In this document: positions 36,792 through 45,570 of the stretch, one piece after another
Layout: each line of letters begins with the position of its first letter
Position numbering within the stretch: the stretch's first letter is position 1
NCBI GenBank assembly: GCA_963768165.1
Contig: CAVYHJ010000004.1
Span: 1-58,983 of the forward strand
DNA from: CAVYHJ01 sp963768165 [NCBI: uncultured bacterium]
GTDB lineage: Bacteria > UBP4 > UBA4092
Direction: 5' to 3'
DNA length: 58,983 nt
The notes under the pieces: generated by a model
What the model was told of the DNA's origin: nothing
What the model saw: only the letters and a program-made list of their open reading frames with translations
Database searches by the model: none
Program-made: the position numbers and the translations under genes

Positions 36792-38603
36792 ATGAATGAG
36801 AATTCTCAAATTGAACTGAAATCTTTTATCGCGGTACTTTGGAAAAGACGTTCTCAAATTATTTTGGGGACGTTGCTTTGCGCCGTGGTAGCGGCGATCA
36901 TTAGTTTGATTATTCCCAGAAAATATGAGTCTTCAACGACCTTATTGGTTATCCCGCCCAAATTTCAGACAGAATTACAACCCAGCGTACTTTCCACACC
37001 CACCTATCAAAGTATTCTGGAAAGTGATGATTTGGTAAATCACATCATCAACTCATTACATCTCCAAGACACCAAGATAGAAAATCTCAAAAAGAATATG
37101 AAAACGGAATTGGTGATTGAAGATAAAGGCACTAATCAAAGATCCTACGCCCCGGTTATCAAATTAACAGCACTGGCAAAAACTCCCCAACTAGCCGCAT
37201 CCATAGCCAGCACCTGGGCCGATTTATTCATAGCGCAGAACGGTCGTTTAACGAATCGGGAGACGGAATTATCCTATGATTTTCTCACCAATCAATTTTC
37301 TCTTACCACCACATCTCTGCAGAACGCGGAAGAAGATTTAAGACAATTTCAAGATTCCCATAAATTGGATTTGGTAAAAGACCAATTGTCCGCTTTACAA
37401 CATAAACTGGATGACTCATCAACAGGATACTTGGTGACATACCGGGATTTAAAGTATGAGTTGGATACCAAAATGGCTGAAATGGTCCAGTTGAAAAAAC
37501 AGGTTGAAGTCCAGGAATATAAAGGTTCGTGGATTGGATTCGTGGAATCGGATATGACGATGGACGATTTTGCCAAACAAGCCGCGGAAATCGAGAGTCA
37601 CGTCATGGATACTTCTGTGGTTGCCATTCGCGACGATGTCCTATTAACCAAGAAAAATCTTATTCTGGCACAGGCGCAGTTAAGGGAGTTTCTGGATACG
37701 TACAAGATTGAAATCGTGAAGCGCCAATTTACGGACCGAAACCAGGAATTATCGGATGCACAAAATGAATTGGCACGCGATGAAGTACGGCTTGATTCCC
37801 TGGTAGCCTCCGTGGCGGCCATTCATACACAACTGGAGTCACAGGATGAATATATTGTTTTGAAGAAATCCATAACGGATCAGGCATTATGGAACCACGT
37901 TTTAAATGAGACCAGCGGTCCGGATGACTTGAAAAAATTGCAAGGCCTTAAATTAGAATCACAAGAAGTAAGTCCTGTGTACTTGGGATTAGTCCGGCAG
38001 TCGGTGGATTTACAAGTTGAATTAAATACATTGAAACCAAAAATTGAAGGATTAAAAGTAAAAACCGTAGCTATTGACAGCACAGTTCGCAAACTGGATA
38101 CAGAACTTACGGATGATGAATATCAGAAAGACCGGTTGGAAAGTCAATTGGAGATTGCCAAAAGGAATTATGATTCAAGTGCCAATAGATATTTAACGTT
38201 AAAGAACTCGTTACAAACAGCACAATCCCAGGTGGACATTTTACGTTCCAGGGTCAAAGAAACGGAATTGACCATCAAGTCGTTAACCAATGATGTTCAG
38301 AGGATGCAATCTGAAGTCTATCAAGGAGAAATGCAATTAAAGCAATTGGATAGAACCGTTTATACTTATAGTTCGACATATGTCATGCTGGCAGATAAAC
38401 AGGAACAAGCAAAAATCGCCAAAGCGGAACGGCTGGAAGATATTAAAATCGTTGCCAATGCGGTTGTACCTCAAACACCGGTCTGGCCAAAACGTACACT
38501 CATTACTTTGTTAGCAGGGTTGCTTGGACTTTTTGCTTCTGTTGGGTGGATTCTACTGCAGGAATATCTTGCAGAACATGATCTTTCATCGCAAACCGCA
38601 TAA
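36792..38603 (+). CDS. Wzz/GumC-type polysaccharide chain-length/export protein
   Basis: 603 residues. Two membrane helices flank a long periplasmic part: IILGTLLCAVVAAIISLIIP at ~20-40 and TLITLLAGLLGLFASVGWILL near 575. The opening IELKSFIAVLWKRRSQI and RKYESSTTLLVIPP are the Wzz domain. The middle (~160-550) is an extended coiled coil. No C-terminal tyrosine-kinase domain, so any kinase is elsewhere. It controls chain length or links to an export channel. Follows the dehydratase by 29 bases, same operon. Confidence 0.87.
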   Translation: MNENSQIELKSFIAVLWKRRSQIILGTLLCAVVAAIISLIIPRKYESSTTLLVIPPKFQTELQPSVLSTPTYQSILESDDLVNHIINSLHLQDTKIENLKKNMKTELVIEDKGTNQRSYAPVIKLTALAKTPQLAASIASTWADLFIAQNGRLTNRETELSYDFLTNQFSLTTTSLQNAEEDLRQFQDSHKLDLVKDQLSALQHKLDDSSTGYLVTYRDLKYELDTKMAEMVQLKKQVEVQEYKGSWIGFVESDMTMDDFAKQAAEIESHVMDTSVVAIRDDVLLTKKNLILAQAQLREFLDTYKIEIVKRQFTDRNQELSDAQNELARDEVRLDSLVASVAAIHTQLESQDEYIVLKKSITDQALWNHVLNETSGPDDLKKLQGLKLESQEVSPVYLGLVRQSVDLQVELNTLKPKIEGLKVKTVAIDSTVRKLDTELTDDEYQKDRLESQLEIAKRNYDSSANRYLTLKNSLQTAQSQVDILRSRVKETELTIKSLTNDVQRMQSEVYQGEMQLKQLDRTVYTYSSTYVMLADKQEQAKIAKAERLEDIKIVANAVVPQTPVWPKRTLITLLAGLLGLFASVGWILLQEYLAEHDLSSQTA

Positions 38604-38733
38604 ACTATCCTTTCTTTTCAATAACAGCGATTACGTTACCCATACTCTTTTCACAAGAAACACTCATCTCAAATTAATTCAAGTGTCTTATATAGAAAAG
38701 TGTTATTGGGAAAAGTGGGGGGTATAAGAGGGA

Positions 38734-38809
38734 TGGAGGCGGCACTCGGATTTGAACCGAGGAATAGAGGTTTTGCAGACCTCCGCCTTAGCCACTTGGC
38801 TATGCCGCC
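38734..38809 (-). tRNA. tRNA-Cys (anticodon GCA)
   Basis: The minus strand reads a full cloverleaf. The acceptor stem pairs GGCGGCA at 38809-38803 with TGCCGCC at 38744-38738. It has an AGCC...GGCT-type D arm, anticodon loop CTGCAAA (GCA), T arm CTCGG-TTCAAAT-CCGAG, discriminator U (typical of tRNA-Cys) and an encoded CCA at 38736-38734. It stands alone. Confidence 0.93.
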
Positions 38810-38938
38810 GAGAGGAAAATGAACTATTGCATCCTATTGGAAAGAAAAGAATGTGTTTAATAAGAATAAAACAGGAGTTAAAATACTGAACTTAAAGTTT
38901 TCTCAGCCTTTAACTCCTGTAAATAATCTTTTTGATAT

Positions 38939-39154
38939 TTATTGAGATGCAGCAGCCGTATCGGTAGAAGGAGCTGGTTGTTCCGGAGCCGCATTTGGAG
39001 CTGCCGGAGCAGGTTGCGGACGCCCCGGTGCCGTTTGTTGCCGAGGTGGTGGCGCACCACGAAAATAACCCAGTTTTTGCATCTGTCCGTACATATAGTA
39101 TAATGCTCCACCAATTAAGATTACTGCAATTATGGCTTTAACAGCCTTATTCAT
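38939..39154 (-). CDS. small Pro/Ala-rich single-pass membrane protein
   Basis: 71 residues: one N-terminal membrane helix (AVKAIIAVILIGGALYYMYG), then a disordered Pro/Ala/Gln-rich tail (APAAPNAAPEQPAPSTDTAA). A GAGGGGGG purine run lies about ten bases before the ATG, and coding bias in this frame is clear. No family recognised; the tail could span the periplasm. Overlapping frames in this segment look like shadows. Confidence 0.7.
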   Translation of the reverse strand: MNKAVKAIIAVILIGGALYYMYGQMQKLGYFRGAPPPRQQTAPGRPQPAPAAPNAAPEQPAPSTDTAAASQ

Positions 39155-39292
39155 TATTTATTTCCCCCCTCTCGTTGAATATATATGTTCTAACGAAAGC
39201 AAAATCACAAAATTAGCATACTACAGTCTATTTTGAAATGCAAGCGATTGTAGACAAATTTCCTACGAACTAGCCGTGCATTTCATGGATTC

Positions 39293-39940
39293 TTATAATT
39301 TTTGCAATAAAGCAACAGTAATTTTCTGTAATGAATCCACTACCATGTCGGCCTCATGAAAATCATGGGTTATGGTATATTTATGCGGGATGGCGATACA
39401 TTTCATACCAGCAGACTTGGCGGATGTTAGACCATAGGATGTGTCTTCAAAAGCCACGCAGAACGGAGGTGCAATCTGTAACCGACTGGCTGTCAGAAGA
39501 TAAATTTCAGGATGCGGTTTTCCATGAGTCACTTCATTGCCGGAGGTAATTACATCAAACATGAAGGATAATCCCAATCCTTTCAATACCAAATCAATAT
39601 CCCAACGTCCTGACCCGGAGGCTACCGCCAACAAGATATGCGCTTTTTTGAGTTCTTTCAACAACCGGCTTAACCCAGTCATTTCTTGAATGGAATCGCG
39701 AATCAGGTCTTGATACGCCTGATTTTTCATCTTAGCGAATTCGGGATACTCCACCGGAACAGGGAATTTATTCTTTAAATCCACAAAGTCATCCGATAAC
39801 CTCCGCCCTATCATCGGGAGAAAATCTTCTTCCGACAGATGGATATCCCATTGTGCCATGACCTGGTTGATAGCTACCATTTGCAAAGGTTCGCTATCAA
39901 TAATAATTCCATCCATATCAAAGATGGCGGCTTGTATCAT
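39293..39940 (-). CDS. HAD-superfamily phosphatase / beta-phosphoglucomutase-like
   Basis: 215 residues with all HAD motifs: FDMDGIIIDSEP (Asp8, Asp10), VASGSGRWD, the lysine in THGKPHPEIYL and FEDTSYGLTSAKSAGM. A helical cap inserted after motif I puts it with subfamily I phosphatases such as beta-phosphoglucomutase and phosphoglycolate phosphatase. I start at 39940 because FDMDG must lie near the N-terminus and GGGA lies upstream; the open frame goes 18 codons further into cysH. Follows cysH by 22 bases. Substrate not predictable. Confidence 0.85.
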   Translation of the reverse strand: MIQAAIFDMDGIIIDSEPLQMVAINQVMAQWDIHLSEEDFLPMIGRRLSDDFVDLKNKFPVPVEYPEFAKMKNQAYQDLIRDSIQEMTGLSRLLKELKKAHILLAVASGSGRWDIDLVLKGLGLSFMFDVITSGNEVTHGKPHPEIYLLTASRLQIAPPFCVAFEDTSYGLTSAKSAGMKCIAIPHKYTITHDFHEADMVVDSLQKITVALLQKL

Positions 39941-39962
39941 AAAATTCCCAGAGAGGTTTGAC

Positions 39963-40691
39963 TTACTGAACTTTTTGGCCGGAATGCAACCCACATTCCT
40001 TTTGAACGGGGTCCATTTCCCACCACCACCGGCCAGCGCGCGGGTCTTCTCCTGCTTTCACAGGACGGGTACAGCATTCGCATCCGATACTCGGATACCC
40101 CATATCATGTAATTTGTTATAGGGGACACCATTTTTCTTGATATAGTCCATGACCTGATCGTAGGTCCAATCAAGAAGGGGATTAATCTTGAGAATATTC
40201 CCATGGTCTTTATCCAATTCGATTTTGTGCATTTGGGTTCGAGTGACCGCCTGGTCCCGGCGTAATCCCGTAACCCAGCCCTTCAACGTGCTTAGCTCCC
40301 GGTTCAAAGGTTCAACTTTACGAACACCACAGCACAATTTACGATTTTCAATACTGTGATAGAAGAGATTCATACCATGTTTCCGAACCATTTCTTCTGT
40401 CTTTTGGGTATTGGGAAACATCACTTCAATATTAATTTTATATTTCTCTTTAACCTCATCCATCAAGTTATAGGTTTCTTGGTTTAACCGCCCGGTATCC
40501 AAACAGAAAATACGGGCTTGGGGATTAATTTTAGCCATCATATCAACGACGGCAACATCTTCTGCAAAACTGCACGCCAAGGCGACACTATCAGGATATT
40601 TCCCCAGTACCCATTCCAAGACTTGTTGGGCGGACTTTTTTTCGAACTCCTGAGCCAATTGCTCAACATTTTCAGACAAAGTTACAGCCAT
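39963..40691 (-). CDS. cysH: assimilatory APS/PAPS reductase
   Basis: 242 residues that reduce activated sulfate to sulfite. ALACSFAEDVAVVDM and IFCLDTGRL form the nucleotide-binding part. Four cluster-type cysteines are present, Cys120-Cys121 (KLCCGVRK) and Cys204...Cys207 (GCECCTRP), so this is the [4Fe-4S] form that normally uses APS rather than PAPS. The catalytic C-terminal KECGLH is intact. GAGGAAGG lies before the ATG. Downstream HAD gene is probably cotranscribed. No other sulfate-assimilation gene is in the window. Confidence 0.92.
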   Translation of the reverse strand: MAVTLSENVEQLAQEFEKKSAQQVLEWVLGKYPDSVALACSFAEDVAVVDMMAKINPQARIFCLDTGRLNQETYNLMDEVKEKYKINIEVMFPNTQKTEEMVRKHGMNLFYHSIENRKLCCGVRKVEPLNRELSTLKGWVTGLRRDQAVTRTQMHKIELDKDHGNILKINPLLDWTYDQVMDYIKKNGVPYNKLHDMGYPSIGCECCTRPVKAGEDPRAGRWWWEMDPVQKECGLHSGQKVQ

Positions 40692-40873
40692 TTTAATTTA
40701 CCTTCCTCTTTCGTGGGATATATAAATTATAGAATAAAGTATCTCTCTTTGCAAAGTGTACCGAAAATCAAAACCTATTGTAATGTGGCTATAGAAGTCG
40801 TATAATAAATTTGAGCGAGTAGGTCGTAAAATTTCATTGATTTTATTCAAAGGAAAGGAGGTGCTGATATATT

Positions 40874-41362
40874 ATGAATAGAACTTTAAAAACTGGGAGC
40901 TTGGTATTGTCTTTAACGGCAATGATGGTATTTGCGGGATTGGGGATAGCGGACGATATGTCAAATATGCCGGGTATGTCCCATGAAAATAAGACAGTAG
41001 CGAAATCCAGTTCAAAAACCTTGACTATCACCGGAGAAGTGGTAGATACCGGATGTTATGTAGGACATGATGCCAAAGGAGAAGACCATGCGGCTTGTGC
41101 CAAAATGTGTATTCAAAGCGGCATTCCGGCAGGAATAGTGACATCATCCGGGAAATTATATGTTGTCCTAGGGGAAAATCATAAATCCCCAGCGGATGTG
41201 GTAAAAGGATTTGAAGGAAAACAAGTGACGGTTACGGGAAAAGTCGCAGTAAAAGGCGGGAGTAACTTTATTACGGTATCCAAGATAGCGGAAGCGAAAG
41301 CAGTGACTACCAAGAAGACGGATTCAGACGATTCTAAAGAAATGAAAAGCGATACGAAGTAA
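40874..41362 (+). CDS. exported Cys/His-motif protein, function unknown
   Basis: 162 residues. Signal peptide ~1-26, then a Met/His-rich stretch (MSNMPGMSHENK) reminiscent of copper-binding segments, a small beta-rich domain with VVDTGCYVGHDAKGEDHAACAKMC (Cys, His, His, Cys, Cys all conserved-looking) and a Lys/Asp/Thr tail. The Cys/His spacing suggests metal or heme binding; this is inference. AAAGGAGGTG precedes the ATG and an intrinsic terminator follows at 41408. Confidence 0.75.
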   Translation: MNRTLKTGSLVLSLTAMMVFAGLGIADDMSNMPGMSHENKTVAKSSSKTLTITGEVVDTGCYVGHDAKGEDHAACAKMCIQSGIPAGIVTSSGKLYVVLGENHKSPADVVKGFEGKQVTVTGKVAVKGGSNFITVSKIAEAKAVTTKKTDSDDSKEMKSDTK

Positions 41363-41407
41363 GAAAACGGTTTGGAGTTTAGGGTTTGGCGTTTAGAGTT
41401 AAAGTAG

Positions 41408-41444
41408 ACCGTTCCGAGAATATACGGGACGGTTTTTCTTTTTT
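41408..41444 (+). terminator. rho-independent terminator
   Basis: ACCGTTCC at 41408-41415 pairs with GGGACGGT at 41426-41433 (one G-U), followed by a T-rich run TTTTTCTTTTTT to 41444. It ends the transcript of the exported Cys/His protein, 46 bases after its stop. Confidence 0.85.
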
Positions 41445-41468
41445 GATTAAATGGGATATTCTATTGGA

Positions 41469-42458
41469 ATGAAATATTTTGGTAAAGTTATTTTTGTCCT
41501 ATTGATATCGGGTTGTGTTCGAGGTTTGTTACAGGGGCAAACACTACCCCAATTAATCTCTGAAAACAATCGTCTACAAGGGTTGGAGGGGTTTAAGGAT
41601 ACCGAGACATCACTGCATTTCAAATTGGCGAGTCTTCAAGAGATTAACCGGGACCGCCGGCAATATGGGCTAAAACCAATAATGCTTGATTTGTTTGCAT
41701 CCCGGATGGCGAATATGCATTGCATGGACATGATAACCCATAATTACGGAGGACATTGGGACAGTCTAGGCCGGAAACCATACCAACAGTATGGGTTGAG
41801 CGGGGGAACAGATCATGTTATAGAGAATATTTATATTTTGCAGTTTTTCGAGACGGTGGGTGGTCGAGAAACCATGCAACCTGCAGAAGAGGATAAACTG
41901 ATGGAATACCTAAAAAAAGCAGAGAATGGATTTATGTCGGAACAACCTCCCCATGATGGTCATCGGCAACAAATTTTAAGTCCCATTCATACGCATGTGG
42001 GTATCGGATATGCGATGGGGCAGTCAGGGTTTCGGTATACCCAAGAATTTCTTGACCGGTATGTAAGTATGGACCCCATCAAGAAGTATGTAATGCAGGG
42101 GGACGAAATCGAATTAAGCGGCACTGTTTTAAATCCTATTTTTGGTGAATATGGTGCCATGGTTTATTATGAGCCGCCGGTCAAACCGTTGCCTTCCCTG
42201 ACAAAGCAACCCGATAGGTATCCCGATTTTGGGCAGGAAACATATTTAAAAATCCCTTCCTGGCAAACAAGATATGATATTCAATCCCAGCGTTTTTCCA
42301 TTCCGATTTCTTTTGAAAATGCGAAACCGGGGTTGTATTATGTCATTATTTACGTTCGTTCCAATCCGGAGACAATTCCCTATCACATGATGGGAAATAT
42401 TGAATGGCACACAAAAAACGCCATTCCCGCGACCAGTATTGTCATTGATGTACATTGA
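41469..42458 (+). CDS. CAP/SCP-domain lipoprotein-like exported protein
   Basis: About 329 residues. The start MKYFGKVIFVLLISGC carries a lipobox-like LISGC, suggesting a lipid-anchored protein; an ATG 18 bases earlier is also in frame. Residues ~45-195 match a CAP (SCP/PR1) domain: HFKLASLQEINRDRRQYGLKP, MANMHCMDMITHNYGGHWDSLGRKPY and GHRQQILSPIHTHVGIG. Its conserved histidines are present (MITHNYGGHW, HDGHRQQIL). The C-terminal ~110 residues look beta-rich. Role unknown. Confidence 0.8.
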   Translation: MKYFGKVIFVLLISGCVRGLLQGQTLPQLISENNRLQGLEGFKDTETSLHFKLASLQEINRDRRQYGLKPIMLDLFASRMANMHCMDMITHNYGGHWDSLGRKPYQQYGLSGGTDHVIENIYILQFFETVGGRETMQPAEEDKLMEYLKKAENGFMSEQPPHDGHRQQILSPIHTHVGIGYAMGQSGFRYTQEFLDRYVSMDPIKKYVMQGDEIELSGTVLNPIFGEYGAMVYYEPPVKPLPSLTKQPDRYPDFGQETYLKIPSWQTRYDIQSQRFSIPISFENAKPGLYYVIIYVRSNPETIPYHMMGNIEWHTKNAIPATSIVIDVH

Positions 42459-42551
42459 GTTCACTTGCCTTTCCAGCTTGTCTCGCGATAAAATAGATTG
42501 TTACCAAATCCCCAAAGAGCGGGGAAATCTATATATTTAGAGGAAACATAT

Positions 42552-44327
42552 ATGGCGACCACAAAAACGCAAAGACCTACCGCGGTGAAAGAGTCCGCGG
42601 AAAAGAAAACCACCCGAACCGGCGGCGAGATTCTAATTGAAGCGTTATTGCGGGAAAATGTAGAGGTCGTCTTTGGAATTCCGGGTGGAGCATTTTTACC
42701 AACCTATGATGCCTTGCCGAAATATAGTAAATTATTACGCCATGTGCTTGTAGCGCATGAACAGGGTGGAGCACACGCGGCGGAAGGCTATGCCCGAGCC
42801 AGCGGGAAAGTGGGTGTTTGTTTTGCAACATCCGGCCCAGGCGGTACCAATTTGGTGACCGGGATTGCGGATGCGAAGATGGATTCCACTCCACTTGTGG
42901 CCGTGACGGCACAGGTTGGGTCGAAACTAATCGGGTCTGATGCCTTCCAGGAAACCGATATAGTGGGTGTGACCCGTTCGATTACAAAGCATAATTATCT
43001 TGTGAAAGATACGCATGACCTTACCCGCGTGATAAAAGAAGCGTTTTATCTGGCGGGGACGGGGAGACCGGGACCGGTGTTGGTGGATATTCCAAAAGAT
43101 ATTCAGCAAATCGAGATTGTGCCGGAATTTCCTGAGAAAGTGTCCATGCGGGGTTATAATCCCGATGTGAAAGTGGATTTCAGCCAGATTGAACGGGCGG
43201 CGGAGGCCATTAAACATGCTAAAAGGCCTTGTATTTACGCGGGCGGTGGCGTGATTACCAGTAATGCTTCGGAAGAATTAACCAAATTTGTACGAAAGAC
43301 AAAAATTCCTATTACCACGACGTTGATGGGAATCGGTGTGTTTCCAGAAAATGATCCCTTGTCTCTTAAATTCCCCGGAATGCACGGTTCGATTTATGCG
43401 ACCTACGCCATGAATGAAGCGGATGTATTGATTGCTATTGGTGCAAGGTTTGATGACCGTGTGACGGGAAAACTGTCGGAATTCGTGCAGGGAGCGACGA
43501 TTATTCATATTGATATTGACGCCTCGGAAATCAACAAGAACAAACCGGCGGATATTCCCATTCAAGGGGATGTGAAAGACGCCTTGCACGCGTTGATGTC
43601 TATTATTGAACCGGGCGATTATAAAGCATGGCATGAACAAATCGCCAAATGGAAAAGGGATTTCCCGTTCTATTACACCCAGAGAGAAGGCATTATCACG
43701 CCGCAATGGGTGATTGAAAAATTATATGAAGTGACGGAAGGAAAAGCGATTTTGACGACCGGCGTGGGACAGCATCAAATGTGGGCGGCGCAATTTTATA
43801 CCTTTACCAAACCGCGTACATATGTCTCCTCATTGGGATTAGCGACGATGGGTTATGGATTGCCTGCGGCCATTGGCGCGCAATTGGCGAAACCAAATGA
43901 TTTGGTGATTGACGTTGACGGAGACGGGTCGTTCCTGATGACGTGCCATGAATTATGTACGATTGGCCGGGAAGCTTTGCCTGTTAAAGTGTTACTGTTA
44001 AATAATCATCATCTTGGAATGGTGCGGCAATGGCAGGATGATTTCTACGCGCAAAACTATTCTTCCGTGTTTCTCGGAAAAGCAACGGAACACGATTATC
44101 CAAACTTTGCCGGTGTGGCGGAAGCATTCGGTATTCCCAGTAAACGAATTCGCAAACCGGAGGAAGTGCAAAAAGCGTTGGAAGAAATGGTGGAATTCAA
44201 GGGCCCGTATGTGTTGGAAGTGTGTGTGGACCCGAAACAAAAAGTGTTGCCGATTGTTCCGCCGGGCGGGTCATGGAAAGATGTGATTTATAAACAAGAC
44301 GATTTGGATGCCAAGGGGAAACATTAA
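42552..44327 (+). CDS. ilvB: acetolactate synthase large subunit
   Basis: 591 residues, thiamine-diphosphate enzyme that forms acetolactate in branched-chain amino-acid synthesis. The N-terminal domain has the catalytic glutamate (Glu70, VAHEQGGAHAAEGYARA), TSGPGGTNLVTGIADA and the FQETDIVG segment. The middle FAD-binding region includes IAIGARFDDRVTGKL, and the C-terminal ThDP/Mg motif GDGSFLMTCHEL...NNHHLGMVRQWQ is intact. I start at 42552 (MATTKTQRP), where AGAGGAAA precedes the ATG; an upstream in-frame ATG has no such site. The small regulatory subunit gene is not adjacent. Confidence 0.92.
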   Translation: MATTKTQRPTAVKESAEKKTTRTGGEILIEALLRENVEVVFGIPGGAFLPTYDALPKYSKLLRHVLVAHEQGGAHAAEGYARASGKVGVCFATSGPGGTNLVTGIADAKMDSTPLVAVTAQVGSKLIGSDAFQETDIVGVTRSITKHNYLVKDTHDLTRVIKEAFYLAGTGRPGPVLVDIPKDIQQIEIVPEFPEKVSMRGYNPDVKVDFSQIERAAEAIKHAKRPCIYAGGGVITSNASEELTKFVRKTKIPITTTLMGIGVFPENDPLSLKFPGMHGSIYATYAMNEADVLIAIGARFDDRVTGKLSEFVQGATIIHIDIDASEINKNKPADIPIQGDVKDALHALMSIIEPGDYKAWHEQIAKWKRDFPFYYTQREGIITPQWVIEKLYEVTEGKAILTTGVGQHQMWAAQFYTFTKPRTYVSSLGLATMGYGLPAAIGAQLAKPNDLVIDVDGDGSFLMTCHELCTIGREALPVKVLLLNNHHLGMVRQWQDDFYAQNYSSVFLGKATEHDYPNFAGVAEAFGIPSKRIRKPEEVQKALEEMVEFKGPYVLEVCVDPKQKVLPIVPPGGSWKDVIYKQDDLDAKGKH

Positions 44328-44340
44328 CAGTTGAAAAAAT

Positions 44341-44937
44341 ATGGCGACTATAATATCTGAAAAACAAATCAAACTCAATAATAATAAAGCGCTCAAAGAA
44401 TGGGCGGTGATTGTCAAAATGTTGACCGAGGGCAAACAAATCTTGGTTGCTCGTAAGGGTGGGATTGTGGAAGTGGATAACCGCTTTGAAGTGCAGGAGA
44501 AGGAATTCTTTCTTTACCCGACATTTGAACATCAACAGATTGATGCTATTCTTCCCCAATATCAACCTGATTTAATGGATACGATGAATGAAAAACCGTC
44601 TGACCGGCGATTGAGTTTACCCGGTTATGCGGTCGTCGAAGATATTTATAAAATCCATGATTTGACGAAATTGGAAGCATTGCAGGATTATTATATCTGG
44701 ACACATGATTCCATTGCCATGCGGTTTAATTGGAACAAAGACAGAATACTATATCTTTTGACTCTTCGTGTCTATAAACTTCCCCAAATACATACTCTGC
44801 CGTGGAATGATAGCTACTCCGGTTGCACTTCCTGGGTCACGCTTGCCGAAGAACTTTCTACAACCGGTGCCAAGCCGGTTCTGTCAGATGAGGAATTTGG
44901 TAAACAGGCTGAAAAAATCCGCTGTACACTAGCCTAA
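44341..44937 (+). CDS. DUF1802 family protein
   Basis: 198 residues. ALKEWAVIVKMLTEGKQILVARKGGI at the N-terminus and FFLYPTFEHQQ are typical of the DUF1802 family, a cytoplasmic group of unknown function. It follows the acetolactate synthase gene by 13 bases and is probably cotranscribed; this does not define a role. No signal peptide or membrane segment. Confidence 0.8.
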   Translation: MATIISEKQIKLNNNKALKEWAVIVKMLTEGKQILVARKGGIVEVDNRFEVQEKEFFLYPTFEHQQIDAILPQYQPDLMDTMNEKPSDRRLSLPGYAVVEDIYKIHDLTKLEALQDYYIWTHDSIAMRFNWNKDRILYLLTLRVYKLPQIHTLPWNDSYSGCTSWVTLAEELSTTGAKPVLSDEEFGKQAEKIRCTLA

Positions 44938-45570
44938 GTTTAGTCAACTTTCCCCTATCAGAATTAGCGGGTATCCAATTGGCGATAGATTTCTCTTTGT
45001 GTAAAATTATGGAGAATTTCCTATTACATGATCTTCCTCCTGTGACAGCTTTATATTTCTCATAAGCAAAACGTAAAACGTGCTCCTTCGGTTAACCATT
45101 TTGGGAGATATTTCTGACCCGAAGAACCTGTTTGATTACAGAGGGATACCTAGGAGAGTCTTACCCTCTTGGGTATCCCTCCCCATATCTTCCCTATAAA
45201 ATCTGGAATTATCGCCTTCTCTTTTAAAACCTTCAGAAACCTCTCAAAATTGACGTAGAAACAACGAACCCACCTAAAAGAATCTTAAATCAGGTCCCGA
45301 ACCAAATCCTCACTCTTTTTCAATGGGAGACAATACGGAGATAATACGGAGAAAATAGGGAGATAACTCAGACCCAATTTTGAGACATTTTAAGCCCCTT
45401 AAATCGCATTTCTAGCTATGCCAAAATGGCACACCCCAACTTATCTTCCTCAACCCCGATCAAGGATCCAGTTTTATACCCTATTTAAAGTAAAGTGCTA
45501 GATAATCGTTTGTTCAACATAACAGAAATAGTGCTGGGACATTCCGAATTCACCCAGGATCGCCTTAATT
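44938..45570. other. 633-base gene-free stretch
   Basis: I find no credible gene. It contains a long hairpin (45141-45181) and a run of purine-rich short repeats (GGAGACAATACGGAGATAAT type, ~45325-45370) distantly like the end block of the dispersed repeat. It marks the left edge of the propeller array region. Confidence 0.55.
45141..45181. repeat. long hairpin, 16-bp stem
   Basis: Bases 45141-45156 pair with 45166-45181. The outer ten pairs (GAGGGATACC with GGTATCCCTC) are perfect and six more include two G-U pairs. A C-rich tail follows, not a U-tract. About 200 bases beyond the DUF1802 stop, so it may end that transcript or be a mobile palindrome. Confidence 0.55.

Noticed and set aside
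38878-39114. 78-residue minus-strand ORF overlapping the small membrane protein
   Set aside because: The overlapping 71-residue frame has a clean membrane helix and a ribosome site; this one has neither.
44938-45570. CRISPR array
   Set aside because: The short purine repeats are irregular in length and spacing, and there are no cas genes.
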